Of a stretch of DNA of 64,000 bases, positions 1 through 8,219 are shown one piece after another. The notes beneath the pieces were generated by a model, which saw nothing but the letters and a program-made list of their open reading frames with translations, was not told the origin of the DNA and made no database searches. Each line of letters starts with the position of its first letter. Within the stretch, counting starts at the first letter, position 1. The position numbers and the translations under genes are program-made. The stretch is from Erysipelotrichaceae bacterium. Its GTDB lineage: Bacteria > Bacillota_I > Bacilli_A > Erysipelotrichales > Erysipelotrichaceae. The stretch spans positions 1 to 64,000 of the forward strand of contig JALENJ010000062.1 of NCBI GenBank assembly GCA_022767445.1, written 5' to 3'.

Positions 1-1
1 T

Positions 2-409
2 GAAATTATCTCTTATGATTTATCTACAAGTCCCAATCTTGATCAGGTAAAAAGAATGTTAAACAAGGCATTTGATAAGTTTCCTTCAGTCGAGGGAATC
101 ATCTTTCATTCTGATCAAGGATGGCAATATCAACATAAAGTCTACAGAAAAGAATTATCTGAACATGGTATTATACAATCCATGTCACGCAAAGGAAACT
201 GTTTAGATAACTGTGTAATGGAAAACTTCTTTGGGAAGATGAAGAATGAAATGTTTTATGGACATGCGTATGAATTCAAGACATTAGAAGAATTACAGAG
301 AGCTATGGAAGAGTACATAGATTACTACAACACAGAGAGAATACAAGTCAAATTAAAAGGCTTAACTCCTTCCCAAGCAAGAAATCAAGCCTTATCATTT
401 AATCATTAA
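2..409 (+). CDS. IS3-family (IS150-like) transposase, C-terminal part, cut by window edge
   Basis: This is the integrase-core end of an OrfB/InsK-type DDE transposase that cuts and joins insertion-sequence ends. The frame is open to the first bases of the window, so the N-terminus and helix-turn-helix protein lie outside. The second catalytic Asp is in FHSDQGWQYQ, the catalytic Glu in ENFFGKMKNEMFY, and the family signature YIDYYNTERIQ followed by LTPSQAR is present near the end. The reading frame is intact to the TAA. About 25 bp downstream lies a candidate right terminal repeat. Whether the whole element is functional cannot be told, because the left part is missing. Confidence 0.88.
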   Translation, partial: EIISYDLSTSPNLDQVKRMLNKAFDKFPSVEGIIFHSDQGWQYQHKVYRKELSEHGIIQSMSRKGNCLDNCVMENFFGKMKNEMFYGHAYEFKTLEELQRAMEEYIDYYNTERIQVKLKGLTPSQARNQALSFNH

Positions 410-412
410 TTA

Positions 413-435
413 ATGTGTCCAGGATTCTGGGTACA
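413..435 (+). repeat. Candidate right terminal inverted repeat of the IS3-like element
   Basis: The bases just after the transposase stop read TGTGTCCAGGATTCTGGGTACA and end in CA, as expected for the right end of a TG...CA bounded IS3-family element. The matching left end is outside the window, so this is inferred from position and the terminal dinucleotide. Confidence 0.55.
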
Positions 436-466
436 TATCATAAATTACTTCTTGAAAAGAAATCCC

Positions 467-1867
467 TCATTGTTTACCTCGATGAAAACGAATTACTTGT
501 GCAGATTCGATAAACTGAAAATCATTTAATTTCATTTCTAATAGATCTCTAAAATACTCTTTCGCAAAGCTTGTCTTTTTTAGTGATTCCCCTAGCATCT
601 CATAGCCATATCCTCTTTGCAGAAAATCACTCGTTAAAACACAATATTCCTTTTCTTCATCAAGTGGTTTTCCATCAATTATAATTGTTTTGAAAACACA
701 ATCTACCTGCACATTTTGGCTTACCGCTAAAGTACCAAGTTCTTTACCACGAAACCCTGCCCAACGATTTGGAGGCATATGAATATACTCATCTTTTTGT
801 GAGGCAAATATTGCATCCTTAATTTGTTTTCCAGACCATACTAAAGTCGTTGGATTTAATGGGGATGGAGAAATCTCCAAAAGATTTAACTTCGTAACTT
901 CCTTTGCAATCCCTTTTGAAAGAATTCCATGATTGATCAAAGCCAAATCCGAAGAATATGTTTTCCACATCATATCCGCAAGTACATTCATTGCCATGCA
1001 TTCATGTTCAATCGAAAACTCTAAATCTTGTGGTAAGACATAAAGAACTTTACTGAGTTCTCTGATAGCTATTTCAGTTTGTTGTGCCATCACAGATTCA
1101 ATCTGAGGATCTTTTTCTTTCTCCACCACAATATTTTCTCCACTTGCAGACACAACATGAAACTGGTCATCTACTTCCAATGTTAATTTACCAAGATACT
1201 TTGCCCAACAACCACTTTGATGAATCCAAGTACCATTGATATGCTCCGCCTCATCCATTTCCGTATGAGAATGTCCACCAATAATGCAATCTAATCCATT
1301 CACTGTTTCCGCAATTTCACGGTCTTTCTTAATACCTCCATGGGATAATAAGATTGAAATATCATAGTTGCCCTTCTCTTGTTCAAGAATCTTTTGTACA
1401 AGTGATGTTGGTTCAAGCAATTTCATACCGCACATATCTGTAAATGCAGTACTCTCAGGACTTTCTCCCCAGTAGGGTGAAATACCAATGATTAAAACAC
1501 GTGCACCACTACGCGTAAGAGTGATAAATGGTAAAACACCAGAGATAGGCTCTTTGTTTAAACGGAAAAGATTTGCGGACAGTAACGGAAAGTTTTGTTC
1601 TGTTATTTCCTCTAAATACTCCATACCTGCAAAGAATTCATTGTTTCCGATTGCCATCGCATCATAACCAGCACTCTTTAACAGTTCAATGCCACCAACT
1701 CCATGTGTCCCATTAATCATTACCGACTTCTGGTCGCAAAAATCTCCTGCATCAAGCAGGAAATCTTTTTCAAGATTTATATGTTTACGGATATAACGCA
1801 CAATTGCAGAGAAATCCTCAAACTGACTATGTACATCATTTGTATGCCAAATTGTTATCTTCTTCAT
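467..1867 (-). CDS. Bifunctional metallophosphatase / 5'-nucleotidase family protein (YunD/UshA-like)
   Basis: This is a two-domain phosphoesterase that likely hydrolyses nucleotides or nucleotide sugars. The N-terminal calcineurin-like metal-binding domain shows D11-x-H13 in HTNDVH, the aspartate of LDAGDF near residue 42, GNNEF near 78, a conserved LLSHGG, and GGHSHTE. The C-terminal half matches the 5'-nucleotidase substrate-binding domain. There is no signal peptide, so a cytoplasmic enzyme like YunD is more likely than secreted UshA. I chose the start MKKITIW because AGGAGG lies 7 nt upstream. A longer frame adds 26 residues without homology. The start follows the stop of the truncated CDF gene by one base, suggesting an old translationally coupled operon. 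Confidence 0.85.
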   Translation of the reverse strand: MKKITIWHTNDVHSQFEDFSAIVRYIRKHINLEKDFLLDAGDFCDQKSVMINGTHGVGGIELLKSAGYDAMAIGNNEFFAGMEYLEEITEQNFPLLSANLFRLNKEPISGVLPFITLTRSGARVLIIGISPYWGESPESTAFTDMCGMKLLEPTSLVQKILEQEKGNYDISILLSHGGIKKDREIAETVNGLDCIIGGHSHTEMDEAEHINGTWIHQSGCWAKYLGKLTLEVDDQFHVVSASGENIVVEKEKDPQIESVMAQQTEIAIRELSKVLYVLPQDLEFSIEHECMAMNVLADMMWKTYSSDLALINHGILSKGIAKEVTKLNLLEISPSPLNPTTLVWSGKQIKDAIFASQKDEYIHMPPNRWAGFRGKELGTLAVSQNVQVDCVFKTIIIDGKPLDEEKEYCVLTSDFLQRGYGYEMLGESLKKTSFAKEYFRDLLEMKLNDFQFIESAQVIRFHRGKQ

Positions 1868-1868
1868 A

Positions 1869-2453
1869 TCAGCCTCCTGTATACGGATAATCGAATGTAA
1901 TAACAGTATAAATCTTATTCGGATACTTTTCAAAGTGACGGTCAATCTCTACTTTGATTTGTTCATTCTCTAAATGAAAACCATAAGGGACCACCAAATC
2001 AAAAACCAGATTGGTATGTTCATTCCCTAATACAGTTCTAAAATCATGAACTGTAATTCCTGGATCAATCTGTAAAAGAATACGTTTTAAGTCTTCAAAA
2101 TATGCATTTGTAATAGGATTATCATATTCAATAGGATCCATATGCAAAGTCATCATCACGTGTAGTGTATCGTCTACTTCACGTTCCGCTTGGTCAATAA
2201 TGTCATGAATCTTTACAAAGTTCATCTTCGCATCTGCTTCCGCATGTGCACTACCAATCTTAAAACCCGGTCCATAATCATGAATAATTAAATCATGAAG
2301 ACCACGAATCTCTTTATGTTTTAAAATAATTTCACGAATTTGTTTTACCAACTCTTTATCTGCTGGTTTCCCAATTATACGATCCATAATTTCTTTGATC
2401 AATTCATATCCCGACTTCAATATGAAACAGGCAATCACAAGTGTCGCAACCAT
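1869..2453 (-). pseudogene. Truncated cation diffusion facilitator (CDF) transporter, C-terminal fragment
   Basis: The 194 codons match the last membrane helix and the cytoplasmic C-terminal domain of a CDF metal-ion exporter. The fragment begins inside the helix ATLVIACFILKSGYELIKE, and the domain after it contains HDLIIHDYGPG and SAHAEAD. The first four or five transmembrane helices, with the zinc-binding HxxxD sites, are absent. Immediately upstream the DNA becomes a group II intron maturase fragment, so the 5' half was lost in a rearrangement. There is an ATG at the junction but no convincing ribosome binding site. An intact paralogue lies at 41283-42383. I treat this as a dead remnant, though a soluble C-domain could in principle still be made. 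Confidence 0.8.
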
Positions 2454-2628
2454 TCTTTAAATTCTTTTAGGAAGGTCTTCATCGAACCAATCCTGAAGTA
2501 GTTTATCCATCCTCTCACGATTTGGTTTACTTGGGTGAATACAGTCGATAAAGGAAGTGCACTTGCCTTTTTACGGTATAGCACTTCTTTTATTTTCTTA
2601 CATATAGTGATTTGCACTATACAAACAT
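2435..2628 (-). pseudogene. Group II intron-encoded reverse transcriptase/maturase, internally deleted remnant
   Basis: An ATG preceded by AAGGGGGG marks the probable original start of the intron-encoded protein, but after two codons the frame stops. A different frame then encodes about 60 residues of the maturase domain, including IVRGWINYFRIGSM and FKEWLRHL, which is the C-terminal maturase (domain X) region of group II intron proteins. The reverse transcriptase core, about 1 kb, is missing, and the end is fused to the CDF fragment. It cannot make a functional protein. Confidence 0.8.
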
Positions 2629-3023
2629 TAATCCCCCCTTCAGTATTGGTGTATACCTACTATGGGCTCAGCTGACTTCTTGTGATAGACCTTTTCCGAC
2701 CGATGCTACTATAGTTGTTTGAAAACGTCTAGGATTCATCGTCCACAAGACCTCACGGGGTAAGTCACATACCTTTCTCTCTTCTTTCACAAGTTCCTGA
2801 TTTACTGTTTTGGTTTTACGCTTACCTTTTGGGCTTCGATTTGTATAGCTATCTCACCCACCTGAAGCCTTATATCAGATTTCTGTTCGTAACCTCGAAA
2901 GAATCGCTACACCACTTCCTTCACCCAAAGCCTCACGGCTTACGGCCTGTGGTTCGCTACGCTTGGCGGTAACTACCTACGACTGGACTTTCACCAGTTA
3001 GATTTGCGACATGCCCGTCACAC
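2447..3023 (-). mobile_element. Group IIC intron remnant (5' ribozyme domains plus maturase fragment; domains V-VI lost)
   Basis: Read on the minus strand, the element starts GTGTGACGGGCATG, the type of 5' end seen in bacterial group IIC introns such as the Oceanobacillus iheyensis intron. Later it contains ACTTACCCCG-x-GAGGTCTTGTGG and CACAAGAAGTCAGC, resembling the domain III/IV boundary of that intron. The 5' end lies three bases after the U tract of an intrinsic terminator, the usual insertion site of group IIC introns. The internal ORF is deleted, and no domain V (GAGC...GUUC-type hairpin) is found before the junction with the CDF fragment, so it is non-mobile. The assignment to class C is by my recollection of the family, not a database search. 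Confidence 0.75.
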
Positions 3024-3025
3024 TC

Positions 3026-3060
3026 TAAAAAAGAACGTTAGTTTTAATGTCTAACGTTCT
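3026..3060 (-). terminator. Intrinsic terminator (target site of the group IIC intron)
   Basis: The arms AGAACGTTAG and CTAACGTTCT form a perfect 10-bp stem with a 9-nt loop, followed on the minus strand by six T. It terminates the small gene at 3136-3384. The intron 5' end follows directly. Confidence 0.85.
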
Positions 3061-3135
3061 CATCAATTCTAGGTTAGTCCCCCAAAGTGGTTCCCCAAAA
3101 GTGTTTGGAGACTCCAATTACGGGCATCTTAATGA

Positions 3136-3384
3136 TTAAAGCGTACTTAGATTTACAACGTGAACACTAGGATCCTTACTACCATAAAGTGTATCTAAAC
3201 GAGTTAAGAATTCCTCAGCTTCTTCCTTGGAAGGAAATGTTCTGACAGGTTCAGAAATACCATTCACAATAAATGTTACATCGAACATATCATCATGATT
3301 ATACACAGCCGAAACTGTCATAGCCTGAATCTGTTCAGGAACATAATACTTTGTTTCATACTCACGAACTACTTTTAATAACAT
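3136..3384 (-). CDS. Hypothetical small protein (82 aa)
   Basis: I do not recognise the family. The protein starts MLLKVVREYETKYYVPEQ and is soluble and mildly acidic, with an alternating pattern suggesting a small alpha/beta fold. There is no signal peptide, membrane helix or cysteine motif. The start is supported by a GAGGGGGA ribosome binding site about 6 nt upstream, and a strong intrinsic terminator follows the stop after roughly 75 bases, so it appears to be a real monocistronic gene. The glycerate kinase gene upstream on the same strand ends about 60 bases before it. Confidence 0.6.
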   Translation of the reverse strand: MLLKVVREYETKYYVPEQIQAMTVSAVYNHDDMFDVTFIVNGISEPVRTFPSKEEAEEFLTRLDTLYGSKDPSVHVVNLSTL

Positions 3385-3443
3385 AGAGAATTCCCCCTCT
3401 TTCTGTTATCTACATCATATCATTTCCACTATATACTACACTA

Positions 3444-4577
3444 TTAAATTTTATGATTTTTGATATCCTCAAACATCTTTACAGCCGCCTGCATGAAGTT
3501 CTCACTAGCTTGGGTGGATAGTTCACTTTCACTTAGCTCACGATCTGTTGTGGCATAGAACTTGGTAATACCATGTTCATACATCTTTTCATAACCATCG
3601 CCCAATATACCACAGATCGCAATGACTGGAATATTTCTCTTCTTACAACGCTCACCGATACCATATAACACTTTTCCTGAAAGTGTTTGGATATCCGTCT
3701 TACCTTCTCCTGTGATGACATAATCAATCCCATCCAGCATATGATCAAAATCCATCAAGTCTAATACAGCGTCAATTCCCGACTTCATCTGTCCATTTAG
3801 GAATAAGGCAAAGGCAGCACCCATTCCACCAGCCGCACCAGAACCTGGCATTTCATTGACATCTTTGCCAAAGGTTTCTTTTAACACTTTGCGATAGTTT
3901 TCCATACCACTTTCTAAATACTGTAGCACTTCATCACTACCACCCTTTTGTTTACCATAGACAAAGGTAGCTCCATCTTTTCCTGTTAAAGGATTGTTTA
4001 CATCACACATAATCGTAAACTTAGTTAGTTGTACCAAGGGATTCATCTTAGATATATCAATGCGTACGATATCTTTTAAGCTATCGCCAATTCCCTTTAC
4101 TGGATTTCCATCTTTATCCAAGAACTGCACACCAAGAGCCATCATAGCTCCAATACCACCATCATTGGTGGATGAGCCACCAATCGCAATTGTAATATCA
4201 CGGATACCATCATCGAGAATATTTGCGATTAACTGACCCACACCATAAGAAGATGTATAGCGAGGATCTCGTTTATTCTCAGGAATGAGTGGTAAGCCAA
4301 CAACTTCAGCCACTTCCATGACTGCCTCATTTTGATTTACAACCCCATATTTCGCATCAATATGACGCATGTATGGATCTACAGACTTTACATACGTAAT
4401 CGATCCACGCAGATTCTGGGTGATGGTCTCAACAGTACCTTCCCCACCATCAGCCATCGTAACATCTATATAATTCACATTTCCAAACACGCGATGTGTC
4501 GCATGTTTCAGTAATCGATTAATATTGACTGCACTCAAAGTACCTTTAAATGAATCAGGCGCAAACAAAAATTTCAT
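3444..4577 (-). CDS. Glycerate kinase (GarK/GlxK family)
   Basis: This cytosolic kinase phosphorylates D-glycerate, usually to 2-phosphoglycerate in this family, feeding lower glycolysis. At 377 aa it is the normal family length. Recognisable features are the N-terminal APDSFKGTLSA, MADGGEGT near residue 43, IGGSSTNDGGIGAM in the middle, GSGAAGGMGAA, and GEGKTDIQT with TLSGKV near the C-terminus. The start is preceded by GGGAGG at 5-nt spacing. No glyoxylate or sugar-acid genes are adjacent, so the source of glycerate is unknown. Confidence 0.92.
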   Translation of the reverse strand: MKFLFAPDSFKGTLSAVNINRLLKHATHRVFGNVNYIDVTMADGGEGTVETITQNLRGSITYVKSVDPYMRHIDAKYGVVNQNEAVMEVAEVVGLPLIPENKRDPRYTSSYGVGQLIANILDDGIRDITIAIGGSSTNDGGIGAMMALGVQFLDKDGNPVKGIGDSLKDIVRIDISKMNPLVQLTKFTIMCDVNNPLTGKDGATFVYGKQKGGSDEVLQYLESGMENYRKVLKETFGKDVNEMPGSGAAGGMGAAFALFLNGQMKSGIDAVLDLMDFDHMLDGIDYVITGEGKTDIQTLSGKVLYGIGERCKKRNIPVIAICGILGDGYEKMYEHGITKFYATTDRELSESELSTQASENFMQAAVKMFEDIKNHKI

Positions 4578-4640
4578 ACGGTCCTCCCAGTTGTATGCGT
4601 CCTATCATAACATTTTCAAAGTCATTTTTCACAAGAAATG

Positions 4641-4667
4641 AAAAAGTGACTGCATATCGCAATCACT
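4641..4667 (-). terminator. Intrinsic terminator of the MacAB-like export operon
   Basis: On the minus strand AGTGAtTGC and GCAgTCACT form an imperfect stem followed by TTTTTC, two bases after the permease stop codon. A second imperfect hairpin (GTCATTTTTCA with TGAAAAAGTGAC) lies directly behind it. Confidence 0.65.
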
Positions 4668-4668
4668 C

Positions 4669-5916
4669 TTACTCACGTCTTAACGCATCAATTGGATTTA
4701 GATTTGCGGCTTTATAGGATGGTAAAATACCAAACACAATACCGATTAACATCGAGAATAATACCGCAAAGATCGAGGCTTCTAAACTAATCGCAACCGG
4801 TGTTCCATTCAAGCGAGAAATCAAGAATGCCAATACAACACCAAAGATAACACCTACAATTCCACCAGTTGAAGTTAATACAACAGCTTCCGTTAAAAAC
4901 TGTATCAAGATCGATTTCTTAGGTGCACCCAGCGCCTTCTTCAAACCAATTTCACGTGTACGCTCCGTTACGGAAACCAACATGATATTCATCACACCAA
5001 TACCACCTACAAGTAGTGAGATTCCAGCAATCCACAACAACATCGTATTGGTTGCTTGCGATAGTTGTTGAATCTGTCTTGCCTGTTTCATCAAATCTTC
5101 CGCTTTATAACTAATCTCACTATTTTCACTGGCATGTACATTCAAGATATTCTCAGCAGCTTTGCCGATAGAAGTCATGGAACCTGTATCTTTGGCTCTT
5201 AACATCACATTCTCTGGCTCATCATATTGATACAACAGTGGCCAGATACTTGTAGGCACATATACCTTACCAACACTATCTTGGCTATAGGTGTAATAAT
5301 CCTCCATCGTTTTGATGGTTGGCTCAAATTCAATCTCAGGGCCAACAGTACCCACTACAATAAATGGTTCCCCTTGGATCTCAACTGTATTGCCAATCGG
5401 ATCCTCTCCTTGGAATAACTGTTCAACAGCTTGCTTATCTAACAGACATATCTTTCGATTCTGTTGGATATCATGGTCAGAAAAGCCTCTGCCAGTGTTG
5501 ATGATTAAACCATTGGAGTTGAGGAAAGATGCGTCTACACCATAGACATATCCACCAGATAAAGCATTTGTTAGGTGGTATACACCATCAAATACCTGAC
5601 GACGATGATATAACGCAACACTTTCAACGCCATCAATCTGACCTAAATCATCCAATTGCGAATTTGTAATCTGTTTATAACGACTCGGTTTCCCCTGGGA
5701 ATAGTCATATTCCCAATCCCCTTGGGACATACGTACATTGACAGTATTCACACCTGAGCCTATCAGGTTTGTTTGAATCTGTTCATTTGTACCTTTGATT
5801 GTCGATACAATCGCAATGATCGCAGCGATACCGATGATAATACCTAACATCGTTAGAAGGGAACGAAGCTTATGCGAAAGAATACCACGAATCGATAATC
5901 TAATATTTTCCTGCAT
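4669..5916 (-). CDS. MacB/FtsX-type ABC transporter permease
   Basis: This membrane subunit of a mechanotransmission-type ABC exporter has one N-terminal transmembrane helix (about residues 15-40, LLTMLGIIIGIAAIIAIV), a large extracellular MacB periplasmic-core-like domain, and a C-terminal FtsX domain with three helices. The FtsX domain carries the conserved RTREIGLKKALGA stretch and NPIDALR near the end. The start MQENIRLS was chosen because GGAGG lies 5 nt upstream; a longer frame adds six residues overlapping the preceding gene. It is the last gene of a four-gene operon with an ATPase and two membrane fusion proteins. The substrate, perhaps a peptide or antimicrobial, cannot be inferred. 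Confidence 0.9.
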   Translation of the reverse strand: MQENIRLSIRGILSHKLRSLLTMLGIIIGIAAIIAIVSTIKGTNEQIQTNLIGSGVNTVNVRMSQGDWEYDYSQGKPSRYKQITNSQLDDLGQIDGVESVALYHRRQVFDGVYHLTNALSGGYVYGVDASFLNSNGLIINTGRGFSDHDIQQNRKICLLDKQAVEQLFQGEDPIGNTVEIQGEPFIVVGTVGPEIEFEPTIKTMEDYYTYSQDSVGKVYVPTSIWPLLYQYDEPENVMLRAKDTGSMTSIGKAAENILNVHASENSEISYKAEDLMKQARQIQQLSQATNTMLLWIAGISLLVGGIGVMNIMLVSVTERTREIGLKKALGAPKKSILIQFLTEAVVLTSTGGIVGVIFGVVLAFLISRLNGTPVAISLEASIFAVLFSMLIGIVFGILPSYKAANLNPIDALRRE

Positions 5917-5917
5917 A

Positions 5918-7543
5918 TTAACCTCCATACCCATTCATTTCAGTATCAATCGTCGTACGCGCACCTTCGATCGCACCATCCCCATAAGGGAAAGCAATCA
6001 AATCATTCTCGCTAAGACCCGACTTGATTTCTGTTGCCATGCCATATAGAACTCTTCCAGTTGTCACATATGTCTTAACCAACTGACCATCCACATCCTT
6101 CATAACATACTTCTTACCATGATCCTCACGGATATACGCACTGTTAAGATAGATTTGGTCTCCCTCCTCTTCTTCACTGATGATGGATAAACCTAAATAG
6201 GTATTCTGTTTTAAATCACTACCCTCCGCTATGTACGCAGTAAATCCATACATGGAAGAATTCTGATTTCCGCCATAACTAAACTGTGGAGTAGTCGCTG
6301 GGAAAGAGTCAATCTGTGTAATGGAAGCTTGATATGTACGACCTGTTTCATAGTCAACAACATTCACCATCGTACCTGCATGAATGGTATCCAGTAACAA
6401 CTCAGATATCGATCCCTTAATCTCTGTGCCACTACCACCCGCAACCGTTAAGAATGGTGTCCCATCGTTTGGAATGTTGTCTTTATCATGTAATCCAGAT
6501 ACTACACCATTACGCTTTGCGTAAACAATTCCATCTGCTAGTTGAGATTTTGATTCACTAAGTTCTAACTGTTTCCGACGAATCTCAATATCCAACTTAC
6601 GAATTTCATCTTCTTTGGCATGAATAGCCTGCAACAACTCCGTAGCAGTCATACCCTCCGGTTCAATGACTGGAGGAAGTGGTGTTTCTTCTATCATGCG
6701 TAAGGCATGTGTTTGTATATCAACTTTTACAAGATCATTTGTCTCTGTAGCAAGTATACCTTCTAATTGACTGGAAGATACCAACCAAGAAGTCTTTAAT
6801 GCATGTGTCTTATCATTATCTTCATAGATATCAAAACTTGCATAATAGGTCTTATTATTTCTTTGTGCTAACTGTACAAACTCTTTGATAAATCGACCAG
6901 AGATAAAGCCATCCTCACTTATCGCAAAGTGATATGGATTTACCTTCGTACCCTTTTCATATGTATTTGTAAAAGGGGTTGAGGATGGAATCGCACTTTG
7001 TGCATCATCAATATCCTTGGTAAATTGTAAATCCTCATTACTGAGTGCATCAACATAATTGAAAACTTGGTGATCTTGTGTTTGTCCAACAGGATTTACA
7101 TCCAACACCAAAGTAGGTGCTGGCGGAGGTGTTGGCACAACATCTCTTTCAACAGGTTGTGTATTCTTCAATGTCTGTAATTCTTCCTTTGCTTGTTTTT
7201 GACGGATTTGATCCGTTTGAATTGCGATATTCTTTAACTCAACCGTGTAATTCAAACTTGTAATATCATAGGCAAGTAACTTATCTCCTGCCACAACACT
7301 TTGACCCTCACTGACAAATACCTCATTGATGACCTGTGAGGCAGCTGGTGTTACTGTCTGTGTGGCAGGATCTGATACCATACCACTCATCATGGAATCC
7401 ATACCGCCACCACCCATTGTCAAGGAGCTAACAGGGCTTACACCTACCTTGCGTGCATGTTTACGATATTGTAATACACCTACATAGGCAATGACTAAAG
7501 TCAGAACTACCGCAATACTAATAATGATTCTCTTCTTATTCAT
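5918..7543 (-). CDS. HlyD/MacA-like membrane fusion protein with a large inserted domain
   Basis: This is an adaptor of the neighbouring MacB-like ABC exporter. An N-terminal signal-anchor helix (about residues 4-25) is followed by a Gly/Met-rich linker with SLTMGGGGMDSMMSG. The first half of a lipoyl/barrel-sandwich domain is INEVFVSEGQSVVAGDKLL and the second half is GIVYAKRNGVVSGLHD. Between them, where MacA has a coiled-coil hairpin, lie about 200 residues including a Pro-rich segment and a globular part (about 150-300) before the returning helix. The C-terminal part has beta-barrel and membrane-proximal domains. At 541 aa it is longer than the usual 350-420. GAGGAGG precedes the ATG, and the start overlaps the ATPase stop. 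Confidence 0.82.
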   Translation of the reverse strand: MNKKRIIISIAVVLTLVIAYVGVLQYRKHARKVGVSPVSSLTMGGGGMDSMMSGMVSDPATQTVTPAASQVINEVFVSEGQSVVAGDKLLAYDITSLNYTVELKNIAIQTDQIRQKQAKEELQTLKNTQPVERDVVPTPPPAPTLVLDVNPVGQTQDHQVFNYVDALSNEDLQFTKDIDDAQSAIPSSTPFTNTYEKGTKVNPYHFAISEDGFISGRFIKEFVQLAQRNNKTYYASFDIYEDNDKTHALKTSWLVSSSQLEGILATETNDLVKVDIQTHALRMIEETPLPPVIEPEGMTATELLQAIHAKEDEIRKLDIEIRRKQLELSESKSQLADGIVYAKRNGVVSGLHDKDNIPNDGTPFLTVAGGSGTEIKGSISELLLDTIHAGTMVNVVDYETGRTYQASITQIDSFPATTPQFSYGGNQNSSMYGFTAYIAEGSDLKQNTYLGLSIISEEEEGDQIYLNSAYIREDHGKKYVMKDVDGQLVKTYVTTGRVLYGMATEIKSGLSENDLIAFPYGDGAIEGARTTIDTEMNGYGG

Positions 7544-8219
7544 GCGAGCCCTCCTCTATTATTCCATCGATAATATGAATGACTCTTTTCGCATGTGAGG
7601 CAATCTTTGCGTCATGCGTAATCATCACAATTGTGACACCTTCTTTATTTAAACTTTCAAATAGCTCCATGACCTGCTTACCTGAAGCCTGATCCAGTGC
7701 TCCAGTAGGCTCATCCGCCAAAAGAATACGTGGATGATTAATCAAAGCTCTCGCAATCGCCACACGCTGTTTTTGACCACCTGATAATTGGTTTGGATAG
7801 AAATGTGTGCGCTCTGCCAAACCAACCTTACCAAGTGCTTCAACCGCCGCTTCCTCACGCTTTACCTTAGGCACACCAGCGTATACAAGCGGTAAAGCCA
7901 CATTGTCCATCGCGTTTTCACCAGACAACAATTCAAATGTCTGGAAAACAAAACCTATTTTATGTAGACGAACATCCGATAACGCATTTTCCGATAACTT
8001 GGAGATATCTTCCCCATCTAACTCATAGCTACCCTCCGTAGGACGATCCAGACACCCGATGATATTCATCAGCGTGGTCTTACCAGAACCAGAAGGTCCC
8101 ATAATTGCGACATATTCCCCTTCATTTACCTGAAAGGAAACATCTTTTAGTACAGGTACTTCAACAGCACCGCCATACTTCTTATAGATTCCCTGTAAAT
8201 TTAACAACATATTACTCAT
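7536..8219 (-). CDS. MacB/LolD-type ABC transporter ATP-binding protein
   Basis: This cytoplasmic ATPase powers the adjacent permease. Walker A is GPSGSGKTT at residues 41-49, the Q-loop region is FVFQTFELL, the signature is LSGGQKQRVAIARAL near 145-159, and Walker B is ILLADEPTGALD, followed by the H-loop MITHD. This is the typical 225-230 aa length of the lipoprotein/macrolide exporter group. I favour the ATG giving MSNMLLN, which has AGGA 4-5 nt upstream and overlaps the end of the first adaptor gene. A GTG just before it and a later ATG are alternatives. Confidence 0.93.
   Translation of the reverse strand: MSNMLLNLQGIYKKYGGAVEVPVLKDVSFQVNEGEYVAIMGPSGSGKTTLMNIIGCLDRPTEGSYELDGEDISKLSENALSDVRLHKIGFVFQTFELLSGENAMDNVALPLVYAGVPKVKREEAAVEALGKVGLAERTHFYPNQLSGGQKQRVAIARALINHPRILLADEPTGALDQASGKQVMELFESLNKEGVTIVMITHDAKIASHAKRVIHIIDGIIEEGSHE

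Noticed and set aside
1869-2453. A separate functional gene encoding a soluble CDF C-domain
   Set aside because: There is no convincing ribosome binding site at the junction ATG, and the start lies in the middle of a transmembrane helix.
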